Shown here: positions 50,082 through 57,552 of the stretch, one piece after another | Position numbering within the stretch: the first letter of the stretch is position 1 | Layout of the letters: each line of letters starts with the position of its first letter | Source: Dactylosporangium vinaceum | GTDB taxonomy: Bacteria > Actinomycetota > Actinomycetes > Mycobacteriales > Micromonosporaceae | Direction: 5' to 3' | Length of the DNA stretch: 64,000 nt | NCBI RefSeq assembly: GCF_019904175.1 | Contig: NZ_CP061913.1 | Span: 3,286,001-3,350,000 of the forward strand | Notes under the pieces: model-generated | What the model saw: only the letters and a program-made list of their open reading frames with translations | Told to the model about the DNA's origin: nothing | Databases searched by the model: none | Program-made: the position numbers and the translations under genes

Positions 50082-50767
50082 ACCAGCTGGTAGAACTTGC
50101 GGGGGTCCTCGGCCAGCGACGCCTTCACGTGGGCGCTCCACGCGTCGGCGACGACCTCCGCCGCGCCGGCCTCGAGCCCGTCGAGGCCGGCCCGGACGAT
50201 GTCGGCCGGGTCGGCCTTCTCGCCCTCGTAGCCGGCCGTCATGTCGGTGTCGGCCGCGCCCAGGTGCAGGCCGGTGACCTGGGTGCCCTGTGCGGCCAGC
50301 TCCAGGCGCACGCCGTTGGTCAGGGCCCACTGCGCGGCCTTGGCCACGCTGTAGGCGTTGGCGCCGTCGTAGGAGAACCAGGACATCGCCGACAGCACGT
50401 TGAGGATCGCGCCGCCCCGCAGCTGCGGCGCGAACGCCCGGACCATCGCCAGGGTGCCGAAGAAGTGGGTGTCGAGCTCGGCCCGGATGCGGGCCAGGTC
50501 GCCGGTGACCAGGTTCGTGCCGGTGGAGATGCCCGCGTTGTTCACCAGCAGCGTGACGTCGGGCGCCGCGGCCGCCGCGGCCGCGACCTGGGCGGGGTCG
50601 GTGACGTCGAGCGGCAGTCGCAGTACCCCCGGAATGTCGATCTTTTCAGGATTGCGCGCGGTCGCGTAGACCTTCTTCGCGCCCCGGTCGAGCAGGTGCT
50701 TGACGAAGTGGCGGCCGAGGCCGCGGTTGGCGCCCGTGACGAGGGCGACGGAGCCGTTGATCTGCAT
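50078..50767 (-). CDS. Short-chain dehydrogenase/reductase, MerR-regulated
   Basis: A 229-aa SDR with TGANRGLGRH (about residues 10-19), NNAGIS and the catalytic YSVAK (near 146-150), with the Ser in NVLSAMSWFS. It belongs to the group of small SDRs adjacent to MerR regulators in many actinomycetes. ATG 50767 lies 7 nt after a TAGCGT -10 box, suggesting a leaderless transcript; the longer open frame would start in the MerR promoter. It is divergent from the MerR gene and a typical MerR-type palindromic operator separates promoter elements by 20 bp. Substrate unknown; redox or carbonyl stress is likely. Confidence 0.9.
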   Translation of the reverse strand: MQINGSVALVTGANRGLGRHFVKHLLDRGAKKVYATARNPEKIDIPGVLRLPLDVTDPAQVAAAAAAAPDVTLLVNNAGISTGTNLVTGDLARIRAELDTHFFGTLAMVRAFAPQLRGGAILNVLSAMSWFSYDGANAYSVAKAAQWALTNGVRLELAAQGTQVTGLHLGAADTDMTAGYEGEKADPADIVRAGLDGLEAGAAEVVADAWSAHVKASLAEDPRKFYQLV

Positions 50768-50774
50768 GCGGGCT

Positions 50775-50806
50775 ACGCTAAAACCTGACGTTGACGTGAG
50801 GGGCAA
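50775..50806 (-). promoter_or_regulatory. MerR-type promoter with palindromic operator
   Basis: On the minus strand TTGCCC (50806-50801) and TAGCGT (50780-50775) are separated by 20 bp. Inside lies CCTGACGTTGACGTGAGG (50784-50801), a palindrome matching at 14 of 18 positions. Long spacers with a dyad are diagnostic of MerR-activated promoters, so this should drive the SDR gene under the divergent MerR protein. Confidence 0.7.
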
Positions 50807-50808
50807 GC

Positions 50809-51189
50809 ATGCGGATCGGTGATGTGGCGCGCGCGACAGGGGTCTCGGTGCGGGCCCTGCGGTACTACGAGGAGCAGCAGCTGCTGGCCCCGGTGCGCAG
50901 CGTGAGCGGGCAGCGGCTCTTCGCGCCGAGCGCCGTCGAGCGGGTGCAGCTCATCCAGACGCTGTTCGCCGCCGGGCTGTCCAGCCGCTCGATCCTCGGC
51001 CTGCTGCCGTGCGTGGACGCCAGGGCCAACACGCCCGAGTCGCGGGCCATCCTGCGGGATGAGCGGCAGCGCATCGACGAGCAGATCGCCCGGCTGGAGG
51101 CGGCCCGCGACCGGCTCGACGCGGTGATCGCGGAGAGTGAGAGCCCCACGAACGGCTGTGTGGTTTTCGCGGGGCCTGCGGCTGGGTAG
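50809..51189 (+). CDS. MerR-family transcriptional regulator
   Basis: A 126-aa regulator with the winged helix-turn-helix MRIGDVARATGVSVRALRYYEEQQLL (residues 1-26) and a C-terminal dimerisation coil (RQRIDEQIARLEAARDRLDAVIAE, about 87-110). Cysteines are scarce (two), with no metal-binding pair at the usual position, so it is probably not a metal sensor; it may respond to redox or small organic molecules. It is divergent from the SDR gene and surrounds the MerR-type promoter described above, which it likely activates and perhaps uses for self-control. Confidence 0.9.
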   Translation: MRIGDVARATGVSVRALRYYEEQQLLAPVRSVSGQRLFAPSAVERVQLIQTLFAAGLSSRSILGLLPCVDARANTPESRAILRDERQRIDEQIARLEAARDRLDAVIAESESPTNGCVVFAGPAAG

Positions 51190-51221
51190 GGATCTCCTAA
51201 GCGTTTCGAGGAGGAGATCTG

Positions 51222-51605
51222 ATGAGTGTTGCCGCGGATCCCGCGACCGTCGACAAGTGCCTGCGGGTGGGTGCCGGGTTCTCCCAGGGGGACCGGAACT
51301 GGATCGCCGAGCAGTTCGCCACGCTCGACGCCCGGCTCGCCGCGTTCGGGGCGGACGCGACGGAGCTGGAGGTGTCCGTCAAGGACCGTGAGGCGCCCGG
51401 GCAGAAGGTGACCCTGGAGTGCTGGATCGCCGGGCACCCGAAGATCGTCACCACCTCGGGTGAGGAGGAGCTGCGGGCCGCCCTCAACGACGTCCGCGAC
51501 GACATGCGCCGCAAGCTCAACGACTCCAAGACCCGCCAGGAGCCGCGCAACAACCGCCACCTGCGCGAGCGGCCGGAGGCCGAGGACTACAGCGAGCTGC
51601 AGTAG
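51222..51605 (+). CDS. HPF/RaiA-like ribosome-associated protein (short form)
   Basis: A 127-aa protein whose central part (DRNWIAEQFATLDARLAAFGADATELEVSVKDRE, with KVTLECWIAGHPKIVTTSGEEELRAALNDVRDDMRRKLND) has the beta-alpha-beta-beta-beta-alpha pattern of the sigma-54-modulation/hibernation-factor family. Members inhibit or dimerise ribosomes under stress; this one lacks the C-terminal dimerisation domain of long HPF. The assignment is by pattern, not by identity. ATG 51222 follows GAGGAG(A) by 6 nt. Terminates at a very strong hairpin shared with the convergent CHAT gene. Confidence 0.7.
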   Translation: MSVAADPATVDKCLRVGAGFSQGDRNWIAEQFATLDARLAAFGADATELEVSVKDREAPGQKVTLECWIAGHPKIVTTSGEEELRAALNDVRDDMRRKLNDSKTRQEPRNNRHLRERPEAEDYSELQ

Positions 51606-51612
51606 CCGTCCG

Positions 51613-51663
51613 CGGCGCCGAGCCCCGCCTCACCGGCCGAACCGGAGGCGGGGCTCGGCGCCG
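51613..51663. terminator. 19-bp perfect bidirectional hairpin terminator
   Basis: CGGCGCCGAGCCCCGCCTC (51613-51631) and GAGGCGGGGCTCGGCGCCG (51645-51663) are perfect reverse complements with a 13-nt loop. It lies 7 nt after the HPF-like stop and covers the last codons and stop of the convergent CHAT gene. The strength and position indicate a shared terminator; no U-tract is present. Confidence 0.75.
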
Positions 51664-53237
51664 TCGCGCTCCAGCAGCAGCGGGACGTCGGGGTCGGGGT
51701 ACCTGCCCAGCGCGAGCTCGGCACACGCCTGCGCGAAGGCCTCGGGCACCGTCAGCTGATAGCCGAACGCCTGGTAGAAGGCGGCGGCGAAGCGGGCCGC
51801 GGCGTCGTCGGTGACCGGGCGGCGCATGGCGACGACCCAGTCGACGTGCTCGCCGATCGCCCGCGCCTGGGCCGCCGACCAGCAGGCGTTGAGCACGACC
51901 ACCTGGATGTCGTCGCGCATCGCCCGGAACAGCCGTCCGAGGGCGGCCGCGCCGACCGGCGTGCTGCCGCCGTCCTCGGCCGCGAGCAGGATCTCCCCGT
52001 CGGCGTTGCCGTGCCCGCTGAAGTGCACGATGTGCGGCCGGCACTCGTTGAGGAGCTGGAGCAGGTCGCCCGGGCGGACCGCGCCGTGCTCCAGCAGCTC
52101 CAGTCTGTCGCGGTCCCGGGCGAGCCTGACCTTCTCCTTGATCCGGCGCACCTCGGTGGCGATGTCGAGTTGCGGGTCGCCGACCGGGTTGGCCGACAGC
52201 AGCAGGATTCGCAGCTTCGGTACCGCGGCGCCGGTGCCCGGGTCGGGCCCGCTGATGGGCGTCGGCGCCGACAGCTCGCTGCGCTGCTGCAGCCCGTGCT
52301 TGTGCTGCAGATACGTCCGGTGGGTGATGCGCCCGAAGTCCAGCAGCGCGTCGAGGACGTCGAGGCCGTCGTGGCTCGTGAGCGCCTCGGTGAGCATCGC
52401 CTGGGTCAGGTGGGTGTCGTGCTGGTCGGCCGCCTTCAGCCCGGCGTCGAGCAGCCGGCGCAGCTCCGCCCGGTCGCCGCGGCGGCCGGCGGCGAACGCG
52501 GCGTTGATGATGGGGTACGGGTTGCCCGGGAAGTGCCGGTGCGCCGACTGGAACGCGGCGGTGGCCTCCTCGAGCCGGTTGAGGGCCGTGTACGCGCAGC
52601 CGACGTCGTTGAGCAGCGAGCTGATCGTGAGGTCGGCGTCCGGCACCTGCCCCCGGCGGGCGCTGAGGAGCCGGGCCGCCGCGGAGTACTCGGCGATGGC
52701 GGTGTCGTGGTCGGCCCGCTCGGCGGCCAGCCGGCCCAGCGCCATGCGGCTGTCGAGGTCGTCGGGGTCCGCGGCGATCGCCTGGCGCAGCGCGTCGTAG
52801 GCCGGCGCGACCTGGCCGAGGTACCCGCTGGCGATGCCGATCCGGCGCAGCGCGCTGACCTGCAGCCCGCGCGAGCCGGCGCTGCCGAGCCCGAGGCAGT
52901 GCTGGGAGTCGGTGACGGCGACGGCGAACTCACCGCGGCGCAGCCGGATCTCGGCCCGGGTGTTCAGGGCGGTGGCGACCTCGGCCGCCTGCTTGCGCTC
53001 CATCGCGCGGGCGAAGGCCCGCTCGGCCGCGAGCAGCGCCTGCTGCAGGTGCTCCGGCGCGCTCGCCCGGACCGCGAGCGCCAGGGCCAGCCCGGCCTCG
53101 GCGAAGCAGTTCGCCGGGTCGAGGGCGAAGGCCTGCTGCCATGCCGCCGTCGCGCCGGCGAGGTCGCCGCCGTCGCGCCGGCGGTTGCCCTCCACGGCGA
53201 GCCGCTGCGCCGTGTCCTGATGGTTCGCCCGGGCCAC
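51630..53237 (-). CDS. TPR-repeat CHAT-domain (caspase-like) protein
   Basis: A 535-aa cytosolic protein. Residues about 10-330 consist of TPR-like helical repeats (for example AGATAAWQQAFALDPANCFAEAGLALAL and APAYDALRQAIAADPDDLDSRMALGRLAAERA). From about residue 340 a CHAT caspase-fold domain follows, starting KLRILLLSANPVGDPQLDIATEVRRIKEKV. The catalytic dyad is present: His409 in HFSGHG and Cys452 in VVVLNACWSA. CHAT proteases act in defence or regulated protein cleavage, often paired with a trigger protein; none is identified nearby. The arrangement TPR then CHAT suggests that the repeats sense a partner. GTG 53237 is the only full-length start. The hairpin described above covers its 3' end. 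Confidence 0.85.
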   Translation of the reverse strand: MARANHQDTAQRLAVEGNRRRDGGDLAGATAAWQQAFALDPANCFAEAGLALALAVRASAPEHLQQALLAAERAFARAMERKQAAEVATALNTRAEIRLRRGEFAVAVTDSQHCLGLGSAGSRGLQVSALRRIGIASGYLGQVAPAYDALRQAIAADPDDLDSRMALGRLAAERADHDTAIAEYSAAARLLSARRGQVPDADLTISSLLNDVGCAYTALNRLEEATAAFQSAHRHFPGNPYPIINAAFAAGRRGDRAELRRLLDAGLKAADQHDTHLTQAMLTEALTSHDGLDVLDALLDFGRITHRTYLQHKHGLQQRSELSAPTPISGPDPGTGAAVPKLRILLLSANPVGDPQLDIATEVRRIKEKVRLARDRDRLELLEHGAVRPGDLLQLLNECRPHIVHFSGHGNADGEILLAAEDGGSTPVGAAALGRLFRAMRDDIQVVVLNACWSAAQARAIGEHVDWVVAMRRPVTDDAAARFAAAFYQAFGYQLTVPEAFAQACAELALGRYPDPDVPLLLERDGAEPRLRFGR

Positions 53238-53313
53238 GGTTCAGTTCATCACGCGCCCCGCCACCGATCGGACCGCTCTGCGGTCAGCCGTGATCGCCGT
53301 TCGGCCGGTGCGT

Positions 53314-53345
53314 TCCGGGTGCCGGCCTCACGGGCGCCGGCCCGG
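53314..53345. terminator. GC-rich hairpin at the end of the LacI gene
   Basis: GCCGGC at 53321-53326 and again at 53336-53341 can pair, with flanking CCGG arms extending the stem across a small bulge. It spans the LacI stop (53328-53330), in the 90-bp gap before the CHAT gene. Confidence 0.3.
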
Positions 53346-54365
53346 GGCGGCCGTGGACTCGCGCACGACCAGGTGGGTGGCCAGCTGGACGTGCATCGAG
53401 TCGGGGCTGCCGCCGTGGGCGAGGGTGTGCAGGGTGCGCACGGCGACCCGGCCCATGTCGGCGATCGGCTGGTGCACCGTGGTCAGCGGCGGTGAGGAGA
53501 GCTTGGCCGGCTCGATGTCGTCGAAGCCCACGATGGAGAGGTCCTGCGGCACGCGGCGGCCGAGGCGGCGGGCGGCCTCGAACACGCCGAGCGCGGCACC
53601 GTCGCACGCGGCGAAGATCGCCGTCGGCGGGTCCGGGCGCGAGAGCAGGTCCAGGGCCATCCGGCAGCCCGCCTCGGCCGTGAAGCCGCCGTGCACGACC
53701 AGGGCCGGGTCGGCGTCGATGCCGGCCAGTTCGAGGGCGTTGCGGTATCCGTGCAGCCGCTCCCGCGACGCGGCGATCTCGACGGGCAGGCCGGCGAAGC
53801 CGATGCGGCGGTGCCCGAGGCTGACGAGGTGCTCGGTGGCCTGGGTCCCGCCCGCGAAGTTCGTCGCCGCCACGCTGGCCAGGCCCGTGCCGATGGCGCC
53901 CGTCAGGTCGACCGACACCAGGGACAGGCCGAGGTCGCCGACGGTGCGCACCTGGTCGGCGGTCAGGGCCAGCGACACCACGATCACGCCCATCCGGCGG
54001 CGGGCGGCGGCGCGCAGCAGCCAGGCGTCGCTGAGGGGGTTGCCGGGCGTGCCGGAGCGGTCCAGGACGTCGACGCAGATCTCGACGCCGAGCTCGCGGG
54101 CGCCGGTCAGGATGCCGTTGAGCACCTGCAGCGAGTACATGCTCACCATCGAGTCGAAGACAACCTCGACGACGGCGTCGGGCGTCGACTCACGGGGACC
54201 GGTCGTCGGGACGTACCCGAGGGCGGTGATGGTCTGCTCGACCTTGGCCCGCGTGCGCGGGTCGACGTTCGGCCGCTTGTTGAGCACCTTCGATGCGGTC
54301 GCCTTGGAGACCCCGGCCGCCTGGGCCACGTCCTCGAGGGTGACGCGCACCGGCTGGTCGCGCAC
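53328..54365 (-). CDS. LacI-family transcriptional repressor (beta-glucosidase locus)
   Basis: A 345-aa regulator with the helix-turn-helix VTLEDVAQAAGVSKATASKVLN (about residues 8-29) and a sugar-binding core (about 65-335) containing PQDLSIVGFDDIEPAKLSSP, a standard LacI signature. Start GTG 54365. It is divergent from the GH3 beta-glucosidase gene; CTGAAACAGTTTCAG lies between the two starts and a related site is found just inside the promoter region, so it most likely represses both genes. The inducer is probably a beta-glucoside or cellobiose-type sugar, inferred from the enzyme. Confidence 0.92.
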   Translation of the reverse strand: MRDQPVRVTLEDVAQAAGVSKATASKVLNKRPNVDPRTRAKVEQTITALGYVPTTGPRESTPDAVVEVVFDSMVSMYSLQVLNGILTGARELGVEICVDVLDRSGTPGNPLSDAWLLRAAARRRMGVIVVSLALTADQVRTVGDLGLSLVSVDLTGAIGTGLASVAATNFAGGTQATEHLVSLGHRRIGFAGLPVEIAASRERLHGYRNALELAGIDADPALVVHGGFTAEAGCRMALDLLSRPDPPTAIFAACDGAALGVFEAARRLGRRVPQDLSIVGFDDIEPAKLSSPPLTTVHQPIADMGRVAVRTLHTLAHGGSPDSMHVQLATHLVVRESTAAPGRRP

Positions 54366-54387
54366 AGCACCCCCAGAGAGAACCCGA

Positions 54388-54402
54388 CTGAAACAGTTTC
54401 AG
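54388..54402. promoter_or_regulatory. LacI-type operator CTGAAACAGTTTCAG
   Basis: A 15-bp dyad with perfect 7-bp arms around a central A, directly upstream of the GH3 -35 box and 22 bp from the LacI start. Position suits control of both divergent genes. Confidence 0.65.
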
Positions 54403-54406
54403 CGCG

Positions 54407-54435
54407 TTGACAGCACCCTAGGTTACCCATAACGT
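54407..54435 (+). promoter_or_regulatory. Promoter of GH3 beta-glucosidase
   Basis: TTGACA (54407-54412), 17-bp spacer, TAACGT (54430-54435). The operator lies just upstream and a second half-related site (GAAAAAGTTTC, 54458-54468) lies downstream near the start of transcription. Confidence 0.6.
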
Positions 54436-54457
54436 CCCTATCAACAAGAAACTCCAC

Positions 54458-54468
54458 GAAAAAGTTTC
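54458..54468. promoter_or_regulatory. Second, weaker LacI-type site
   Basis: GAAAAAGTTTC differs by one base from the core GAAACAGTTTC of the first operator and lies about 20 bp after the -10 box, a place where bound repressor blocks elongation or loops with the first site. Confidence 0.45.
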
Positions 54469-54491
54469 CGAGGAACCGAGGACGACGGACC

Positions 54492-56747
54492 GTGACGACT
54501 GTGACCGAGCGACTCCCGTACCAGGACGCCACGCTTTCCGTCGCGGAGCGCGTCGAGGATCTCGTCGGCCGCATGACGCTCGCCGAGAAGGTCGGCCAGA
54601 TGCTGCAGCTCGACGCGCGGCTCGACCTGGCCGAAGCGGTCCTGACGAAGACCGCCGGCTCGCTGCTGCACGCGTCGCCGGCCCGGATCCGCGAGGCGAT
54701 GGCCATGGTCGCGTCGACCCGGCTGCGCATCCCGCTGCTGATGGCCGACGACTGCATCCACGGCCACGCGTTCTGGCCCGGCGCCACGGTGTTCCCGACC
54801 CAGCTCGGCATGGCCTGCACCTGGGACCCGGACCTCGTCGAGCGCTCGGCCCGGGTGGCCGCGACCGAGATCTCCACGACCGGCATCCACTGGACGTTCT
54901 CGCCGGTGCTGTGCATCGCCCGGGACCTGCGCTGGGGCCGCGTCGACGAGACGTTCGGGGAGGACCCGTACCTCATCGGTGAGCTGGGCGCGGCGACGAT
55001 TCGCGGCTACCAGGGCGGCGGCCTCGGCGACACGACGGCGGTCCTCGCCACCGCCAAGCACTTCGCCGGCTACTCCGAGACCCAGGGCGGCCGCGACGCC
55101 AGCGAGGCCGACATCACCCCGCGCAAGCTGCGCTCCTGGTTCCTCCCGCCGTTCCAGCGGGCGGTCGAGGCCGGCTGCGCCGTGTTCATGCTCGGCTACC
55201 AGTCCATCGACGGCGTGCCCGTCACCGCCAACCGCTGGCTGCTCGACGGCGTGCTCAAGCGGGAGTGGGGCTTCCCCGGCACCCTGGTCACCGACTGGGA
55301 CAACGTCGGGCGCATGGTGTGGGAGCAGAAGGTCGCCGCCGACTACGTCGAGGCGGCCACGATCGCCGTCGAGTCCGGCAACGACCTCATCATGACCACC
55401 CCCGGGTTCTTCGAGGCCGCCCAGAGCGCCGTCGAGCAGGGGCGCCTCCCCGAGGCGAAGATCGACGACGCGGTACGGCGCATCCTGCGCCTGAAGTTCG
55501 AGCTCGGCCTGTTCGAGAACCCGCGCGCCGCCGACGCCGAGCGCCAGGCCGCCGTGATCGGCAGCGCCGCGCACACCGCGCTCAACCTGGAGGCGGCCCG
55601 CCGCTCCCTGGTCCTGCTGCGCAACGACGGCACCCTGCCCCTCGCCGCGCCGACGCGGAGGATCGCCCTGGTCGGGCCCAACGCCGACGACCCGCACAAC
55701 CAGCTCGGCGACTGGGCCGGCGCCTCCGGCCAGGTCGACTGGATGCCCGACGGCCACCCGCGCGAGACGGTCGTCACCGTCCTTGACGGCCTGCGGGCGG
55801 CGCTGCCCGACGGCTGGGAGGTCGGCTACGCCCAGGGCGCGCAGATCGGCAGCCTCCAGCCCGACCCCGAGGGCCCGTACTTCCCCGACGGCCAGCCGCG
55901 CCCGTCGCTGTTCCAGGCCGCCCCGGCCGACCCGGCGCAGATCGCCGAGGCGGTCGCGCTGGCCGAGTCCAGCGACGTGGTCGTGGCCGTCCTCGGCGAC
56001 AACGTGGCCCTGACCGGCGAGGGCAAGTCCACCGCGACCCTCGACCTGCAGGGCGGGCAGTCCGCGCTGCTCGACGCACTCGTCGCCACCGGCAAGCCGG
56101 TCGTCGTCGTGCTGATCCAGGGCAAGCCGTCCACGCTGCCGGCCTCGGCCGACCGGGCCGCCGCCGTCATCGCCGCGTTCAACCCCGGCATGCAGGGCGG
56201 CCGGGCCGTCGCCGAGCTGCTCCTCGGCGCGATCGAGCCGAGCGGCCGCCTGCCGATCTCCTTCGCCCGCCACGCCGGGCAGCTGCCCGTCTACTACAAC
56301 CAGATCCGCGGCCAGCACGGCAACCGCTACGCCGACCTGACCCAGGAGCCCCTGTTCGCCTTCGGTGAGGGCCTGTCCTACTCCACCGTCGAATACACGA
56401 ACCTGCAGATACCCGCCGCGGTGGTACCGGCTGCCGGCACGATCCGCGCGAGCGTCACCATCACCAACACCGGGGCCCGCCCCTCGCTCGAGACCGTCCA
56501 GGTCTACGTCAGCGACCTCGTCACAAGCGTCACCTGGGCCGAGCGCGAGCTGAAGACGTTCACCCAGGTGACCGTCGCCCCGGGGGCGTCGGAGACGGTC
56601 GAGATCGAGCTGCCGGCCGCCGCCTGCACCCTGGTGACCGCGGCCGCCGAGCGGGTCGTCGAGCCCGGCCACTTCGAGCTGCTCGTCGGGCGCAGCTCCA
56701 AGCCGGCCGACCTGCTGCGCGCCCCGTTCGAGATCACCGCGGGGTAG
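54492..56747 (+). CDS. GH3 beta-glucosidase with C-terminal fibronectin-III-like domain
   Basis: A 751-aa cytosolic enzyme (no signal peptide). Domain order: (beta/alpha)8 domain (about 20-320) with RWGRVDETFGEDPYLIGEL and nucleophile Asp268 in TLVTDWDNV, alpha/beta sandwich (about 365-590) with RSLVLLRNDGTLPL, and FnIII-like domain (about 640-745, TNTGARPSLETVQVYVSD). The set is that of classic beta-glucosidases/beta-xylosidases releasing glucose or xylose from imported oligosaccharides. GTG 54492 follows the GAGGAACCGAGGACGACGG-type ribosome region. It is controlled by the divergent LacI protein. A perfect 6-bp GC hairpin follows the stop by 1 nt. Confidence 0.95.
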   Translation: MTTVTERLPYQDATLSVAERVEDLVGRMTLAEKVGQMLQLDARLDLAEAVLTKTAGSLLHASPARIREAMAMVASTRLRIPLLMADDCIHGHAFWPGATVFPTQLGMACTWDPDLVERSARVAATEISTTGIHWTFSPVLCIARDLRWGRVDETFGEDPYLIGELGAATIRGYQGGGLGDTTAVLATAKHFAGYSETQGGRDASEADITPRKLRSWFLPPFQRAVEAGCAVFMLGYQSIDGVPVTANRWLLDGVLKREWGFPGTLVTDWDNVGRMVWEQKVAADYVEAATIAVESGNDLIMTTPGFFEAAQSAVEQGRLPEAKIDDAVRRILRLKFELGLFENPRAADAERQAAVIGSAAHTALNLEAARRSLVLLRNDGTLPLAAPTRRIALVGPNADDPHNQLGDWAGASGQVDWMPDGHPRETVVTVLDGLRAALPDGWEVGYAQGAQIGSLQPDPEGPYFPDGQPRPSLFQAAPADPAQIAEAVALAESSDVVVAVLGDNVALTGEGKSTATLDLQGGQSALLDALVATGKPVVVVLIQGKPSTLPASADRAAAVIAAFNPGMQGGRAVAELLLGAIEPSGRLPISFARHAGQLPVYYNQIRGQHGNRYADLTQEPLFAFGEGLSYSTVEYTNLQIPAAVVPAAGTIRASVTITNTGARPSLETVQVYVSDLVTSVTWAERELKTFTQVTVAPGASETVEIELPAAACTLVTAAAERVVEPGHFELLVGRSSKPADLLRAPFEITAG

Positions 56748-56762
56748 GGCCCGCCCCGGGCC
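56748..56762 (+). terminator. GC hairpin after GH3 gene
   Basis: GGCCCG-CCC-CGGGCC forms a perfect 6-bp stem with a 3-nt loop starting right after the GH3 stop. It is a likely terminator that insulates the next two-component operon. Confidence 0.45.
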
Positions 56763-56808
56763 GCAGCCGGCGGCACCCGAGCGGCCGCGGTCGCCGCGAA
56801 TGCCCGGT

Positions 56809-56827
56809 TCTCATCGAACTCTCATCG
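56809..56827 (+). promoter_or_regulatory. Direct-repeat box TCTCATCG-N3-TCTCATCG upstream of response regulator
   Basis: Two TCTCATCG words (56809-56816, 56820-56827) with an 11-bp period, preceded by GGT. An almost identical box is found before the MMPL start (58923-58941). Such 10-11 bp direct repeats bind OmpR-family dimers, so this likely autoregulates the operon. Confidence 0.65.
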
Positions 56828-56847
56828 CGCCGTGTGAAGGTGGGCCG

Positions 56848-57552
56848 GTGAGTGGTGCGCAGGCCCGGGTCCTCGTCGTCGACGATCAGCCCAACATCGT
56901 CGACATGCTGGCCACCGTCCTGCGCTTCCACGGCTTCGCGGTCTCCTCGGCCGGCACCGCGGCCGACGCGCTGCGCCTCGCCGCCGAGGAACGGCCCGAC
57001 GTCGTCGTGCTCGACGTCATGCTGCCGGACGGCGACGGCTTCGAGGTCTGCCGGGCCCTGCGGGCGGCCGGGCACGACCTCGGCGTCGTGTTCCTCACCG
57101 CCCGCGACGCACCCGGTGACAAGATCGCCGGGCTCACCTACGGCGGCGACGACTACGTCACCAAGCCGTTCTCGGTCGACGAGCTCGTCGCCCGGGTGCG
57201 GGCCGTGCTGCGCCGCATCCGGCCCGGCGCGCCGACCGGGGCCGCGCCGGTGCTGCGCTTCAGCGACGTCGAGCTCGACGAGGACGCCCTGCAGGTGCGG
57301 CGGGCCGGGCGGCTGATCGAGCTGTCACCGACGGAGTTCAAGCTGCTGCGGTACTTCATGCAGCACCCCGGCCGCGTCCTGTCCCGCGCGCAGGTGCTGG
57401 ACGCGGTGTGGAGCTACGACTTCGGCGGCACCTCGAACGTCGTGGACACCTACGTCGGCTACCTGCGCCGCAAGCTGGAGCGGCACGGGCCGCCGCTGAT
57501 CGCCACCCGGCGCGGCTTCGGGTATGTCCTGAGCGAGGAGAAGCCCGCGTGA
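56848..57552 (+). CDS. OmpR/PhoB-family response regulator
   Basis: A 234-aa regulator. The receiver (about 7-120) has VDDQ at 11-14, the phosphorylated aspartate at residue 56 (VVVLDVMLPDGDG) and the switch lysine in YVTKPFSVDEL. The winged helix-turn-helix (about 138-230) reads RLIELSPTEFKLLRYFMQHPGRVLSRAQVLDAVWSYDF. GTG 56848 is chosen because the residues before it are non-family. It is coupled to the kinase by the GTGA overlap at 57549-57552. The direct-repeat box 20 bp upstream of its start and the same box before the transporter suggest that it controls both. Confidence 0.95.
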   Translation: MSGAQARVLVVDDQPNIVDMLATVLRFHGFAVSSAGTAADALRLAAEERPDVVVLDVMLPDGDGFEVCRALRAAGHDLGVVFLTARDAPGDKIAGLTYGGDDYVTKPFSVDELVARVRAVLRRIRPGAPTGAAPVLRFSDVELDEDALQVRRAGRLIELSPTEFKLLRYFMQHPGRVLSRAQVLDAVWSYDFGGTSNVVDTYVGYLRRKLERHGPPLIATRRGFGYVLSEEKPA

